DNA from: Chaunax sp. Z400
Taxonomy: Eukaryota; Chordata; Actinopteri; Lophiiformes; Chaunacidae
NCBI GenBank assembly: GCA_037577475.1
Contig: CM075189.1
Location: forward strand, 34,138,050-34,202,049
Direction: 5' to 3'
DNA: 64,000 bases
Shown here piece by piece: positions 35,270 to 45,904 of the stretch (position 1 is its first letter; the number at the start of each line of letters is the position of its first letter). Below the pieces are notes generated by a model. The model was not told the origin of the DNA and ran no database searches. It was given only the letters and a program-made list of their open reading frames with translations. Made by a program: the position numbers and the translations under genes.

Positions 35270-35373
35270 CTGCCAGAACCATGAATGACGTTCTTGAAGT
35301 TACATTAAACTGTATTAGATGATTTATACATTTTGATGCTTTAAAACAATATTATGGTTTGTTCATTCCTCAG

Positions 35374-35539
35374 TTCTGTTGATATCTTCAATTACACCAT
35401 ACGCAAAAGATTTTTGGTTCATGTTTGCAAGACAGCAAAGGTGTTACTGGAGAAAGAGATGCAGGATAAGCTGTTAGAGATTGGAGCACAGGTCAACAAA
35501 TGGACAGTGGATGTGATCTACTGTAATAACCTCTGCTGA
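35374..35539 (+). other. Candidate coding exon of unknown family
   Basis: After GTTCATTCCTCAG the frame reads SVDIFNYTIRKRFLVHVCKT, AKVLLEKEMQDKLLEIGAQ and on to a TGA at 35537-35539. Helical, charged composition fits a coding origin. A donor-like CAG/GTCAAC at 35489/35490 is in phase 0 and could join in frame to the phase-0 exon at 36850. That would make these part of one gene, but the donor is weak. Alternatively this is a terminal exon or an old repeat reading. Confidence 0.3.
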
Positions 35540-36129
35540 CCTCTGCTGGTGACCAGCAACCACTGCAACAACCTGAGAGTCTGTGGTCTCCCCTCCGAGG
35601 GACAGAACAGAAAAGTCTTGTGAAGAGGTGAAGTCACACTATAACAAGCAGTCATGCTGAACATGTGTTCACTGATACAAAGCAATCTCTTTTAGAAACA
35701 GAACAGTTATGTGGAGTTATAAACTGACCACATCTTTCAAGGTATCCTTCAATAGCTTATGGTCAATTTAAGATAAAATACTGGCTTACCTACTGAGAAA
35801 TAGGCCTAAAACTTTGCAAGACATGCAAACTGAAATGCATTTGCATTGTTACTAGTATGATGCAGTTTGTATGTGTTTTCGAAATATTAAGTTCTTAATA
35901 AATGTGATTTCTAATATACCTGAATTTATTATTTTCACTCATATTCTAATTTCAATTCCATCATGGAACACATGTTTTCTTCAACATCTGTTCATTATAT
36001 TACTTGGCTGATATTTCAGTCACAGTTACACAGTGTTGAAATGCTGCTTTTACTGACTACTGCAGTCTCAACATGATTCAACCCCTTAATGACAAGCCTC
36101 TCTAGTACTTCATAGAGACCCTTTAGCTG

Positions 36130-36312
36130 CTATGACCTGCTGCAAATGTGATGCATATCCAGACACCGGCGTTCCTGAGGAATCTTAGCCCATTCCTCAT
36201 GGACGAAGGCCTCCAGTTCTGGAATATTCCTGGGTTTACGTGCTGCAACCGCCTTCTTCAAATCCCACCAGAGATTTTCTGTGGGATTCAAATCAGGCGA
36301 CTGTGACGGCCT
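36130..36312 (-). pseudogene. Tc1/mariner transposase C-terminal fragment
   Basis: The minus strand reads RPSQSPDLNPTENLWWDLKK and AVAARKPRNIPELEAFVHEE, then WAKIPQER, before a stop. SPDLNPxENLWxxLK is the signature block around the second catalytic Asp of Tc1-like DDE transposases, and the ELExFxxEEWxKIP tail is typical of the same family. A stop immediately upstream (TAG, 36313-36315) and absence of the N-terminal part show it is a dead fragment. Flanking sequences ATGATTCAACCCC (about 36076) and GGCGGTTGAATCATT (about 36424) are imperfect inverted repeats that might be element ends. Confidence 0.8.
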
Positions 36313-36849
36313 CTAGAATGATCCAGGACTTCTTCTGAAACCAAGCCAAGCCTGTGAAGGTTAGGCACAGTGTTTTAATGTCTGGTTTACAAATGTGTGC
36401 TCATATGAGGGATGCTTTTCAGGCGGTTGAATCATTTAAATAATAATAAAAATTTATAAAACTTAAAATCTGTTGCACTGAGCTATTTCTAGTTTGATTC
36501 GATTTGCAAACAGTTAATAAATAGTATATATTTTCGAATAAACCTAATTTACTTGCTTCCAGCTAACACAATTTTACTGCTGGTGTATATCTGTGACAGC
36601 AATAGAGGAACTCCTGAAACAATGTACCACAGTAATAATAATAATGGTGATAAAAGTAAGTCTTCTCAGTGAAAATCTGTTTGTTTTAAGTAATTTTAAA
36701 CTAATTCAAATGCAGTTTGTCAGTGATGTGATGGGGCCGCCTCTGCCCTCTGCCCATTCCTACACATTAACACACACGCGTGTATACAAGCACATACCTT
36801 CCCCCACGACCCCCCCTCGTGCGCCCCATGTGTCACCTGTGTGTGGCAG

Positions 36850-36919
36850 TGGCAGATGGCCTTGGCCACGTGGGACACTTCGTTGCAGACAGAGGAAGCA
36901 CGACCTCACCCAGACCTCA
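36850..36919 (+). CDS. Unknown gene, third-last exon candidate
   Basis: The exon follows a C/T-rich tract and GTGTGTGGCAG and reads WQMALATWDTSLQTEEARPH then PDL. It ends at CCTCA/GTACAA in phase 1. That phase matches the next exon at 37158, where A+CT gives Thr and the frame continues. GC content is higher than in the flanks. The upstream partner is uncertain; 35374-35489 would fit in phase. I do not recognise the protein. The exon could be wrong, since the donor is only moderate and the acceptor has an alternative at 36856. Confidence 0.4.
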
Positions 36920-37157
36920 GTACAAATTGAGGGGAGAGGAAAGAGAGACAGGCTATTACTGATTTTTCTGCCAGGAAGTGATTTAGAACCAAGACTTCTT
37001 GTTAATGGCCTAGCTGTTAGTTCATACTATAAGAAATGTTTCCCTACAAATGTCAATAATGAAGTGCATTACGCATCAGCACCCAGCTCTATGATCTAAA
37101 AATGTATGTGGGTGGGAGAAGCTATAGTAACTAATGTGTTGGGTGAGCTGCTTTCAG

Positions 37158-37358
37158 CTGACACTGATCATAACCCTGACCTTCATCGAGCATCTCGCCA
37201 TGTCTTCCTAACAACGGTGGAGAAGAACCACAGACCCAGACCCCCTCCAAGCCGCCGAGAGTCTCAGTCTCTTTGGAGCAGGTCCAGTCAGAGCCTGGCT
37301 GCCCCAGCTGTAGCACCGGGCCCAGCTCCAGCTCCAGCAGCAGTTACCTCATCTGGAG
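37158..37358 (+). CDS. Unknown gene, penultimate exon
   Basis: A 201-bp exon between GAGCTGCTTTCAG and TCTGGAG/GTACAA, open throughout. It encodes DTDHNPDLHRASRHVFLTTV, EKNHRPRPPPSRRESQS, LWSRSSQSLAAPA and a low-complexity APGPAPAPAA stretch ending VTSSG. Codons are GC-rich in third positions, unlike the surroundings. It looks like an intrinsically disordered, basic/proline-rich C-terminal tail with several Ser-rich, potentially phosphorylated motifs. Both junctions are phase 1 and match the neighbouring exons. The coding call rests on the fit of three exons, a stop and a polyadenylation signal in the right order. Family unknown. Confidence 0.6.
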
Positions 37359-37483
37359 GTACAATACCCACCTTTTGACAAACTAATCCTTTATTTTACA
37401 GCAGTTACAAGCAATAAACGCTCATGAAAGAGTGTAACATCTTTTGCTCTCCATCTCCCTCCTTCTCCTCCTGGTTCGGTCAG

Positions 37484-37524
37484 GTTTCAGCCGAATGGCG
37501 TCAATCAGCAGCCTCTTATCATAA
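37484..37524 (+). CDS. Unknown gene, terminal coding exon
   Basis: A strong polypyrimidine tract (CCATCTCCCTCCTTCTCCTC) and TCGGTCAG precede the exon. In phase 1 it continues from the previous exon as GGFSRMASISSLLS, and TAA at 37522-37524 ends the protein. The short Ser-rich end with RMAS and SSLL is conserved-looking, but I cannot assign it. The 3' untranslated region runs to about 37700. Confidence 0.6.
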
Positions 37525-37673
37525 TCTCAATATTCTGCAGTGAGATGAAACGGAAAGTGATAAGAGGACACAGGGCTTAGCTGGTCCATCTAAAGGTGCC
37601 TACAAATTGTTTTTTTCCATTTGTATCAAATGTCATATGCATTTTTTGTGCTGGTTATAAAACTGAAAGTTTC

Positions 37674-37679
37674 AATAAA
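37674..37679 (+). promoter_or_regulatory. Polyadenylation signal AATAAA
   Basis: AATAAA occurs 150 bp after the stop codon at 37522, with TGTGTGTGTTTGG 13-25 bases later as a GT-rich downstream element. This is the expected arrangement for the 3' end of the unnamed gene. Another AATAAA at about 37413 lies inside the last intron. Confidence 0.5.
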
Positions 37680-37709
37680 CTGCACACAACTGTGTGTGTG
37701 TTTGGTTAT

Positions 37710-38555
37710 TGTACCCGTGCTTAGCTCCTTACGAACCTAGATGTGACGTTTCTTATCCAGGAGTGGGTTACAGACGTCAGCTACAACTCAATACAAAACA
37801 CAAATAAACTCAAATCTCCCCATAACATCCAATCTCATGGCTCAGCTTGATAAGCTTTATAAGTTATTGAAGTGTCTGTTCCCGCTGGAGTATTTGTGAT
37901 TATTTTCTTGTGTTTATGTTGTATACATAAGTATAACTGTTTGCAATACTATGTATACGTAATGTATTTTGTTCATTGTTCTAATAAAGTTAAGAAAAGA
38001 AAGAAAAAAAAACTTTTGCTACTGTTACATCTTTCCACCATGCATGTTTGGAGGAACTTTTGCGAGCAAGTTCATATATTGATGTGGGAGAAGGAACTGT
38101 TTTGAATTTTATATCATCATTTGGTATCATTTGTGGCATCAGGACTAATTAAAAATCATTAAATAAGGTTGTTTTTGAAATATCAAGCACCAAAATGACA
38201 ATGAGTTGATCAACTATGCTGCCTTTCACACTGCAATGCTGCAGGTGATTCTGAGTGGGCTGGAATCTGTTGGGAGAGAGGATGTCATTTTAGGAAATGG
38301 GAGATTTGTTATTAATTCTTAACAAATCCTTCCCCCAAAGGATCAAGAAAGTCATCAACTCTTAAGTGGTTCTTCATATAATCAGTCATTAAACCCTAAA
38401 GCAGAAAATGGATCATAAAGGACGGAAAAGGCATGGTGTATACTGCTATTATGCTGCAGTGTAAATGTATTTTACTCCCCTAGCTATCTATATTTTTTAA
38501 ATATTCTTCATAATTATGTTATTTATATTATATTGACTTTAATAGTTGTAGAACT
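37710..38555. other. No gene recognised
   Basis: AT-rich DNA with an AAGAAAGAAAAAAAA stretch near 37995. No exon supported. Confidence 0.45.
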
Positions 38556-38560
38556 TTTTT

Positions 38561-38962
38561 CCTCCGCCAAGGCAGGAGGTTGTTTTTGCCGGTGTGTGGA
38601 CGACTGCAGCCCGATCATGTAGGTGCATGCATGTTTTGGTCAAAGCTGCATCTTTCTTGATCAGAGGTAACATTACCCCGTTTCAATATACTTCCTTTTT
38701 TCCTGCCTGTGTGTGGCTTTGTAAAAACTCTTCAAGTGTGTCAAGTGTCAATTATCTGTTGTGGCATTGCAGTTTATTTCTGTGAGATGACAATATGAAC
38801 AACTAACAGCCACAATAAATAAAGATCTTAGTAAATTGCAAAGATTTTGTTTGAATTTTTCCTGTCAAACTTTCTAATGACTTAATTCAGAGGGTTACAT
38901 CATGGGACTTTTGCTTTGGAGTGAAACGCCAACATGGGGAAACTGAGCAGCCTTGGCGGAGG
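38561..38962 (+). mobile_element. 402-bp element bounded by CCTCCGCCAAGG inverted repeats
   Basis: CCTCCGCCAAGG at 38561-38572 and CCTTGGCGGAGG at 38951-38962 are perfect 12-bp inverted repeats. The left part continues as family D does (GGTTGTTTTTGCCGGTGTGT), so this looks like a complete, internally divergent member of that family. The right-hand end recurs alone at 45926-45937 and, with one change, near 49551. No transposase is encoded. Confidence 0.55.
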
Positions 38963-39407
38963 TCTGCGCTCTCTGAGTGCTTTCTAGTGTGCTTAATGTA
39001 TACAAAAGAAAGGGACCGAAGAGCAGAGCGGCGTTCAGGTGGAACCTTTGCCAACAGAGCAGTTTACACCCGGGTTGCCTTAAGGTAAGGGCGTAAACAT
39101 CCGGGAGAGGCGCCAAGATGGCTACCGAGTAGGGTCGAAAACTCGAGTCCTGCAAAAGTACAGTTTTTGAATGGTGAAAAACAGATAAGATTCCTTGTTT
39201 AAACAACTTTTGGGACAACTAGATTTGTTTCACTGAAGATTGAAAGCAACATGATGTCGAGTCAAGAAAAAAGGACGTTAAAACGAGCGAGTAGGTTAAA
39301 CATGTTGATCTTCATCATTTACGTTCAGTCTTACATATTAAGTTTATTCACCAAATAATGCTGCTGAGTCCTTTAAGTGCAATGGATGCTCAGTATGTCA
39401 CTTTCTA

Positions 39408-39885
39408 ATTCTTTAGACTTCTGGTTGGTTTCCAAAAACTTCACAGAGCGAGACATGACAGTCGACATTCTGTCCCTTCAGTGATCATAAAGCTATCTAC
39501 ATTTCTATTAGGTTATTTACGTCTGATACAGGTAATAAAGATAATTATTGGAAATTGAACAACCCTCTTCTTAAACGTGAGGAAGTCAAAATAAAAAAGT
39601 GCAGCTGCTAACTAATTTCTTTAACAAAGCAAAAATAGAGAATTAATCTTGTTTGAATTGGTAACTATTTAAATATGAATCTGCCAAATACTTAAGGAAA
39701 TTTGGGAGTACTGTGGCTAAAATTAGGAAATTGGAGGAACAAAACATCATCAGTGGTATTTCTTTCGTCCGTCAAATACCACCAGACACTGACAGAGGAA
39801 GACAACATAGAAATGTTTAGTTTACATGAGAAACTAGATATGTTAAATAAAAGGGTAGAAGGAGCATTTTTCAGGTAGGCCCAGT
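39408..39885 (+). mobile_element. L1-like LINE ORF2 fragment
   Basis: The plus strand reads LDFWLVSKNFTERDMTVDIL from about 39415. After a one-base shift it gives SDHKAIYISIRLFTSD and NYWKLNNPLLKREEVKI. SDH is the conserved last catalytic block of the apurinic endonuclease, and YWKLNNSLL-type sequence marks the start of the linker to reverse transcriptase in fish L1-like elements. Further readings near 39660-39880 (KYLRKFGSTVAKIRKLEE, and DMLNKRVEGAFFR) match the next linker segment. Stops and frameshifts make it dead. GCGCCAAGATGGCTACCGAG near 39111 could be an element 5' end, but the gap is unexplained. Confidence 0.7.
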
Positions 39886-40538
39886 GTTAGACTATTTCAC
39901 CCAAGTAGAAATCCATGTTTTCTAGCTGTCAGTCTCCTTTACTGCCACTGTTTGGTGCATTAGTACATTTTGTTACCACCACAAACTGTCATACAGTGGT
40001 CTAGTGTAAAACCAATGGAGACAGGCAATTAGCCCCCCTAACACCAGATGGGAGACAAATCATATCTCTCCATTTAATGTGTATTGCATGAAGGGTGCTC
40101 CTTGTCACGACTATTACTAAATACAGAAAACTACTTAAAAGCTGCTGTGTGCTGGGATGCACTAAAAAAAAGCCTGAACTCAGTTCTTATTAGATGTCAA
40201 GCTGAACTCTGAACCTTTTAGGACAGGAGTGGACAGAGAGCAGTTTTAGATGCATCTGTGATGTCATTTGTTGAGCTCACCAAGATATCCAAGGATGACT
40301 TTTCTGCTCTGGTGTAACTTCCAAACCAAGTGAGCTCTATTATGTCTTTGTTTTATCTGGAGCTCATTGTTTACTATGAATCTGCTGTTCTAAGAATAAG
40401 CAACAAAAACTACAGATTTCGGCCAACGTTTGTGTAGAGCTGGGTCACAGGCAGGCAGCCTAAACATGCAGTATGAGTATGATTGTTGGGCATTGGTACA
40501 GGTGTATGTTCTACTGAGTGGGGTGCTGTTTGGCTCAG

Positions 40539-40840
40539 GTCCGTCCTCTCTCCCTACCTCCTCCAGCCTTCCCTTCATCCAGATCCAGGGCCAGAGGAAG
40601 TCCTCTACCTTGTGCTGCCATTTTAAACTCAGTATTTGTTAATAAAACAAACTATCTGCAAAATTAGGTACTTATAACACAAATTACTTCCATGGATATG
40701 CCGTATCATAGCAACAAAAGCGCCTCATCTGAAAAAACACTGCGCCTCCAAAGCGCTCTGAAGGGCTCCCAGCTGGGCGATTTCAGAAGAACACCTGGTA
40801 TTTTCAGCTGAGAAAGAAACACTTTGGTGGAGACAGGTCC
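40539..40840 (+). mobile_element. 3' half of the 31-kb DNA element
   Basis: From TCCGTCCTCTCTCCCTACCT to GGTGGAGACAGGTCC this follows 31371-31641 closely, including the stretch from TTGTTAATAAAACAAAC to ACTTATAACACAAATTACTT. TTA follows the right end, as at 31642. The right end keeps more internal terminal sequence (ACACTTTGGTGGAGACAGG). The left half and left terminus are absent. Confidence 0.7.
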
Positions 40841-40899
40841 TTAAGAAACAAGTGTGATGTTATTCTCTATTGAGGATGTCATTACTCCACAATATCCTT

Positions 40900-42240
40900 C
40901 TATAACAGATACTTGTTTGCTGCTATATTAACGCTAATAATCTTATATATGTAACCTATGAAAAGAAAAAGCATTGCCTTGTCAATTTATCATCATCACA
41001 TCATCATCATTCTTCAGTCTTTACCTTCTTTTTTTCTGCCTCCTTACTGATTCTGTCCACGGCTACAACATCCAGTGTGTATCAATCGTTTCCCTCGTTA
41101 CCTTCAAAAGCTGGACCACCTCTCCTTAGAGGTCTACAGTCTATGAAAAAGTTAGCACAACTCTCCAAATATATTGAGATACACAGTGACATGTTTGTTC
41201 TTGCTTTGGACTTTGGACACTGGGTCCATCTTAAACACACTTCCCCGTCAGCCTTCCCCAGCACTGAGCTCTGTAGATGGGAGATGGTCCAGGTCATTTT
41301 CATGCTCATCCAATTATCCAGTGAGCATTTGTGCCAAGCGAATGGAGTCGTTCTCATCTTAGATTCTACTCCTGTTAGTCTAGAGATGAGTCACCAAAGG
41401 GAAGATTCAGAGTCAGATTCATACTTTATTGTCCTCTGGTTAGAGAAAATTTGTTTTCACAGACTGTACAGATGAAGTACAACAATTAAAGATATTAAAG
41501 ACACAACAGTTCATTGCAGCGTGTCCAGGTTGTTTAGAGCCCTCATGGCTGAGGACATTAAACCCTTCCCAAAGCGACTTTTTGGCTGTCTGTATCGACG
41601 GCCAGAGGGAAGGAGGATGAAGCATGGAGGAAGGAGGATGAAGCATACTTCGATCACGTATTGTAGCTTTGTAAGGTTTTTATTCCATTCCCAGGGTGGG
41701 TCCATCAGAGAATCTAAATCATCCCAGGAAGAAGCTGAGCAGAGCTGCCTGAAAACCTTTAGCGTACATAGTCTGCAGACCTACTTAAATCCTCACGCTT
41801 CCTTTATGTTTACAGCTGACTGCTCAGATGTTTGTTTCTGTGGCAGACAGGAAGACTGAGCGTGGGCTGATGTTGTCATGACAAGCTGCTGTAATGATTC
41901 TTGCATTGTGAAACAGAAAATAATGTCTAATAAGAGAGAATCCTGCAGTTACATTTAGTTGAACTAACACACATGATTGTGTACGCTGCAGATGGTTCCC
42001 GGCAAATGGAGCATTTTGCTGAAACTCCTTGGAGCGAAACACATTTCCATGCTCAGAGTCAGGCTCTTATTTTGTTGTGTTGCTGAATTGGATGTGGCCT
42101 TGTGCTTTCATGACATTTTATGCAACGACATGGAGAAATTGCTGTCTTTAGGGGCTAACACTCACAAAAACACACTCATCATTTACTTGTTGTTTTTTAA
42201 CTCAATTTGACCACACTGTGAGAATTTGACCCTGTTGGCC
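40900..42240. other. No gene; dispersed-repeat-like block at 41390-41700
   Basis: 41390-41700 resembles a fish repeat (TTCATACTTTATTGTCCTCT, AGCCCTCATGGCTGAGGACA, TTTTTGGCTGTCTGTATCGA). Within it a 17-bp unit around GGAAGGAGGATGAAGCAT is duplicated at about 41609-41645. The 132-codon open frame at 41077-41475 has no splice, domain or codon support that I trust. Confidence 0.4.
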
Positions 42241-42253
42241 AAAATCTGTGGCA

Positions 42254-42286
<33 letters not shown>
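42254..42286 (+). repeat. (CA)n microsatellite
   Basis: About 32 bp of pure CA repeat. Confidence 0.9.
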
Positions 42287-42289
<3 letters not shown>

Positions 42290-42448
42290 GTTGTCAGAAT
42301 ACATTTGTGGATGTGGCAACTTTTGACTCGACTCAGTTGTCATAGCCGGCGGGATATTAGGCTCACTCTAACAAAAAATTTGATTCCTGCCTGCTCAACC
42401 ATGAGGTGTTACATTCAGCTCATTGCGGAGAACATAGAGATAAAGAGG

Positions 42449-42450
<2 letters not shown>

Positions 42451-42499
<49 letters not shown>

Positions 42500-42623
42500 C
42501 AGCATGCATTTTAAAAGTGCATTTTGGGAAGAGGGTGAGTAATGATGCATATGGAATCCAACTCAACAAAACAGAAAATGTAAAAGTCATGTTTATGGAG
42601 GGCATAAAAGAGCAGAGATGGCA

Positions 42624-42695
<72 letters not shown>

Positions 42696-42788
42696 CTGTG
42701 TGTGTGTGTGTGTGTGTGTATCTGTGTGTGTGTGTGTATCTGTGTGTGTGTGTGTGTGTGTGTGTGTATCTGTGTGTGTGTGTGTGTA

Positions 42789-42833
<45 letters not shown>

Positions 42834-42926
42834 CTGTGTGTGTGTGTGTGTATCTGTGTGTGTGTGTATCTGTGTGTGTGTGTATCTGTGTGTGTGTGTG
42901 TGTGTGTATCTGTGTGTGTGTGTGTA

Positions 42927-42985
<59 letters not shown>

Positions 42986-43109
42986 CAGCATGCATTTTAA
43001 AAGTGCATTTTGGGAAGAGGGTGAGTAATGATGCATATGGAATCCAACTCAACAAAACAGAAAATGTAAAAGTCATGTTTATGGAGGGCATAAAAGAGCA
43101 GAGATGGCA

Positions 43110-43149
<40 letters not shown>

Positions 43150-43310
43150 CTGTGTGTGTGTGTGTGTGTGTGTATCTGTGTGTGTGTGTGTATCTGTGTG
43201 TGTGTGTGTGTGTGTGTGTATCTGTGTGTGTGTGTGTATCTGTGTGTGTGTATCTGTGTGTGTGTGTATCTGTGTGTGTGTGTGTGTGTGTATCTGTGTG
43301 TGTGTGTGTA

Positions 43311-43357
<47 letters not shown>

Positions 43358-43500
43358 CTGTGTGTGTCTGTGTGTGTGTGTGTATCTGTGTGTGTGTGTG
43401 TGTGTGTGTATCTGTGTGTGTGTGTGTGTGTGTGTATCTGTGTGTGTGTGTGTGTGTGTGTGTGTCTGTGTGTGTGTGTGTATCTGTGTGTGTGTGTGTA

Positions 43501-43552
<52 letters not shown>
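42451..43552 (+). repeat. TG/TATC TG array with duplicated 126-bp block
   Basis: Three TG arrays (42451-42498, 42625-42984, 43111-43552) have many TATCTG variants in the second and third. They are separated by two identical 126-bp blocks at 42499-42624 and 42985-43110. The repeat period including array is 486 bp. Long CVCVC and THTHT readings, including a 392-codon one, are artefacts. Confidence 0.95.
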
Positions 43553-43554
<2 letters not shown>

Positions 43555-43769
43555 TGTACATTTAGGGCTGGCTGTAAGGAATGAATGCTTCATTCAGATG
43601 AACGTGTCACATGCTAAAGAAAAGAAACGAAAGAAATCACTCCCAGAAGTTCCAATTCCAGTATAACTGCTTCGTAGCAGAGATTTAATAACACTAGTGC
43701 AGTACCTGTTCTAAATGTGCCTCAACACATGACAGTAACATCATATCCCACGTCCAGCAGCTAAACTAA

Positions 43770-44225
43770 TGGCTCACTTATCCTCCATTTATGTATGAAA
43801 ACAGAAACGTCCGTATCAAACGCTGTGGCAGAGACATGCCAAACGTTTCATCAACAACAAATATGGCGACAGTAGGTTGTGATGATGTATCTGGTAAATA
43901 CAAAGCAGCAAAAGTGTTCATTTTTGTCATCTTCTTTCTTTTTTTCTTCTTCGTTGTTTCCATACAGGTTTGTCCTGCCTTACTTGACTTGTAGCTACAC
44001 TGCCTCCACCATTTCTGGTGGTTTTGCTCTGTTTCAGCAAAGCCCTGAAGCTGCACAGAGCGCTGTTTGCCTGTTTATCCTAAATGTATTAATACTGAGC
44101 GTGTCGCATAACCGAATTGTACCAAATTCAAGAAATCACTTCTCTGAGCCTCCAGCAACTCACATGGCAAGTTTGAAGTAGATCAGATGAACGGTTTTCA
44201 CGGTAAATGAATTACAGACAGACAG
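43770..44225 (+). repeat. Dispersed repeat E, copy 1
   Basis: Shares long near-identical stretches with the reverse complement of 48185-48680: GAGCCTCCAGCAACTCACAT, ACAGAGCGCTGTTTGCCTGT and CTGCCTCCACCATTTCTGGT. A partial direct copy is at 49850-50090. Some frames read similarly between copies (VSSTTN, then VSGKYKAAKV), but stops differ. Coding status is unresolved and no class is assigned. Confidence 0.65.
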
Positions 44226-44229
44226 ACGG

Positions 44230-45515
44230 AGATTCATTGCATTATAGTATGATTATAATACACATGAGCTAGCTTTAACACATACATTCTAACACACTCA
44301 GCAGCCCCACCATTACTGTGGTGACAGAGTACAACTGACATGCAGCCTTCAAACTTTATAAATGTTTGTTTTTAGTCTTTAATTTTTTGTCTTTATTGCT
44401 GAAACATGTATTATATGTGAAAAACACACTCATTTGGTGTCGAAGAAAGAGGAGCGAGGTTTATGTTAAGAGCAGCTGTTTTTTTGTGATTCCCAGATCG
44501 CCCCGGGAGAAGATGGGCGTAGATCCAGCATGGCTGCTCCTGGCTAATATCTAGTTGATGAAATAGAATAAAATGCAGCTGAAGATCAGAGACTGTTGTG
44601 TCCACATCTTTGCACAGACATGTCTCCACCACCGTTGCACTTGATGGGTTGAGTGGTTTTCTGAGCTGACAGGATGCTCTGGACTGTGTTGATATCATTG
44701 ATGCCTGGTATTCTAACACAATCAAAGTTGATGGACTGTGTTCCATGTCTATCGCCATCTTGTTGCAGCTGTTTGCATCCGCTTGGCTGTGTGTATCATG
44801 TATATGGGAGGCAAAGCAGCACAATTACAGGGTGTGAAACCACAACACTGAGCTGTGAGATGCTTGAACAGGGAACCAACAGATGGTGAAAATTCTCTGT
44901 GGATTCCCTTTTTTTCATTACACTTGGCTATTTGATCCGTTCTATATGTGAAAATATAATATAGTGCAGCTTTAAATGCACTAAATGCAGTTTTGTTGTC
45001 TGTGCTAGTCCAGGGCATAGATCTCATTTCAATTTTGTGAGGGGGTGTTTAGGTTAATTCATCCGTGGGGGTTGGGGGTGATGGAAATATTGGCATTGTT
45101 ATACTGAAAAACATATTACATTTGAAATTACTGAATACTGCTATTTGTATTTTGATAGCTGCTTGTTCCTATTATGCAACTTTTTACTACAAACTGAGAG
45201 AATGAAACAGGTTCTATCCTTTCTGTGAGGTAGTAACAGCGCTGAAAGAGGCGTCTGTATGAATGAAGAGCCCCGGCGTTGAGGAACAGCTGTGACGTTG
45301 TAATATGTTCAGGTGTGCGATTTAACAAAGCGGCAGCAACAGGAGGTCTGTTATTTGAGCACAGCAAATTACTGCTAAACTGGGGAGATAGTGAAATATA
45401 TCAGCTTTTATGTTCGCTGTTGTCATGTACGTCACGCCTCTAAAATGTGCAGTATGCAGTGCAGAAAATGCACACACCGAGGTGGCGTTGGGACGTTTGA
45501 ACAAACCAAAGGGGT
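44230..45515. other. No gene recognised; possible dispersed repeat 44570-44985
   Basis: AAAATGCAGCTGAAGATCAG near 44570 and AATATAGTGCAGCTTTAAAT near 44956 resemble the ends of a fish repeat carrying TGCAGCT-type termini and CACTTGGCTATTTGATCCGT. An acceptor-like TTGTGATTCCCAG at 44499 is followed by only 16 open codons before a stop. I do not call an exon. Confidence 0.35.
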
Positions 45516-45517
45516 CA

Positions 45518-45900
45518 CAGGAGGACTTGCTCTGGTCCTGGCTCTGGATGAAGGGAAGGCTGGAGGAAATAGGGAGAGAGGACGGACCCGCAGGTCTATG
45601 TGGGTCCCCCCCCCCTCCCCCCCTCCTCCGCTGTGATTGAACAGCTGGGAAAAAAGTGACAGTGACCAGCGCCGCTTTTCACCCAAAGTTGACCCTTTTT
45701 CAAATCTTGGTGACCTAAAAAAAACAGCTAACGTGCAGAAAAGACGCTCAGCACAGAAAAGACGCTCAGCGCAGAAAAGACGCTCAGCGCCTCGTCACAC
45801 TGATGCCGTTTGTAGTGTAGTGTAAATATGTGGCGCTTCCATTGCAAATAATTACACAAATACTCTGGCCTCAAGAAAAAATGCTTTGGTGAACACAGCT
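45518..45900 (-). mobile_element. Reversed, truncated copy of the 31-kb DNA element
   Basis: Reverse complement of the left two thirds of 31113-31641: CTGGATGAAGGGAAGGCTGG, AGGGAGAGAGGACGGACC, CACCCAAAGTTGACCC and TACTCTGGCCTCA. The outer end reads CTTTGGTGAACACAGCT, a decayed terminal repeat. A run of C near 45607 and an 18-bp unit in three copies (45735-45788) have expanded here, while the 31-kb copy has the unit once. Confidence 0.65.
45735..45788 (+). repeat. 18-bp tandem repeat, three copies
   Basis: GCAGAAAAGACGCTCAGC three times in a row, with one base change in the middle copy (A for the first G). Confidence 0.95.
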
Positions 45901-45904
45901 AACA

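Noticed and set aside
41077..41475. A 132-codon open frame
   Set aside because: No splice signals, domain or codon bias; it partly overlaps a dispersed-repeat-like block.
42406..43593. A 392-codon CVCVCV frame and its antisense THTH partners
   Set aside because: Microsatellite reading across the TG array and the duplicated 126-bp block.
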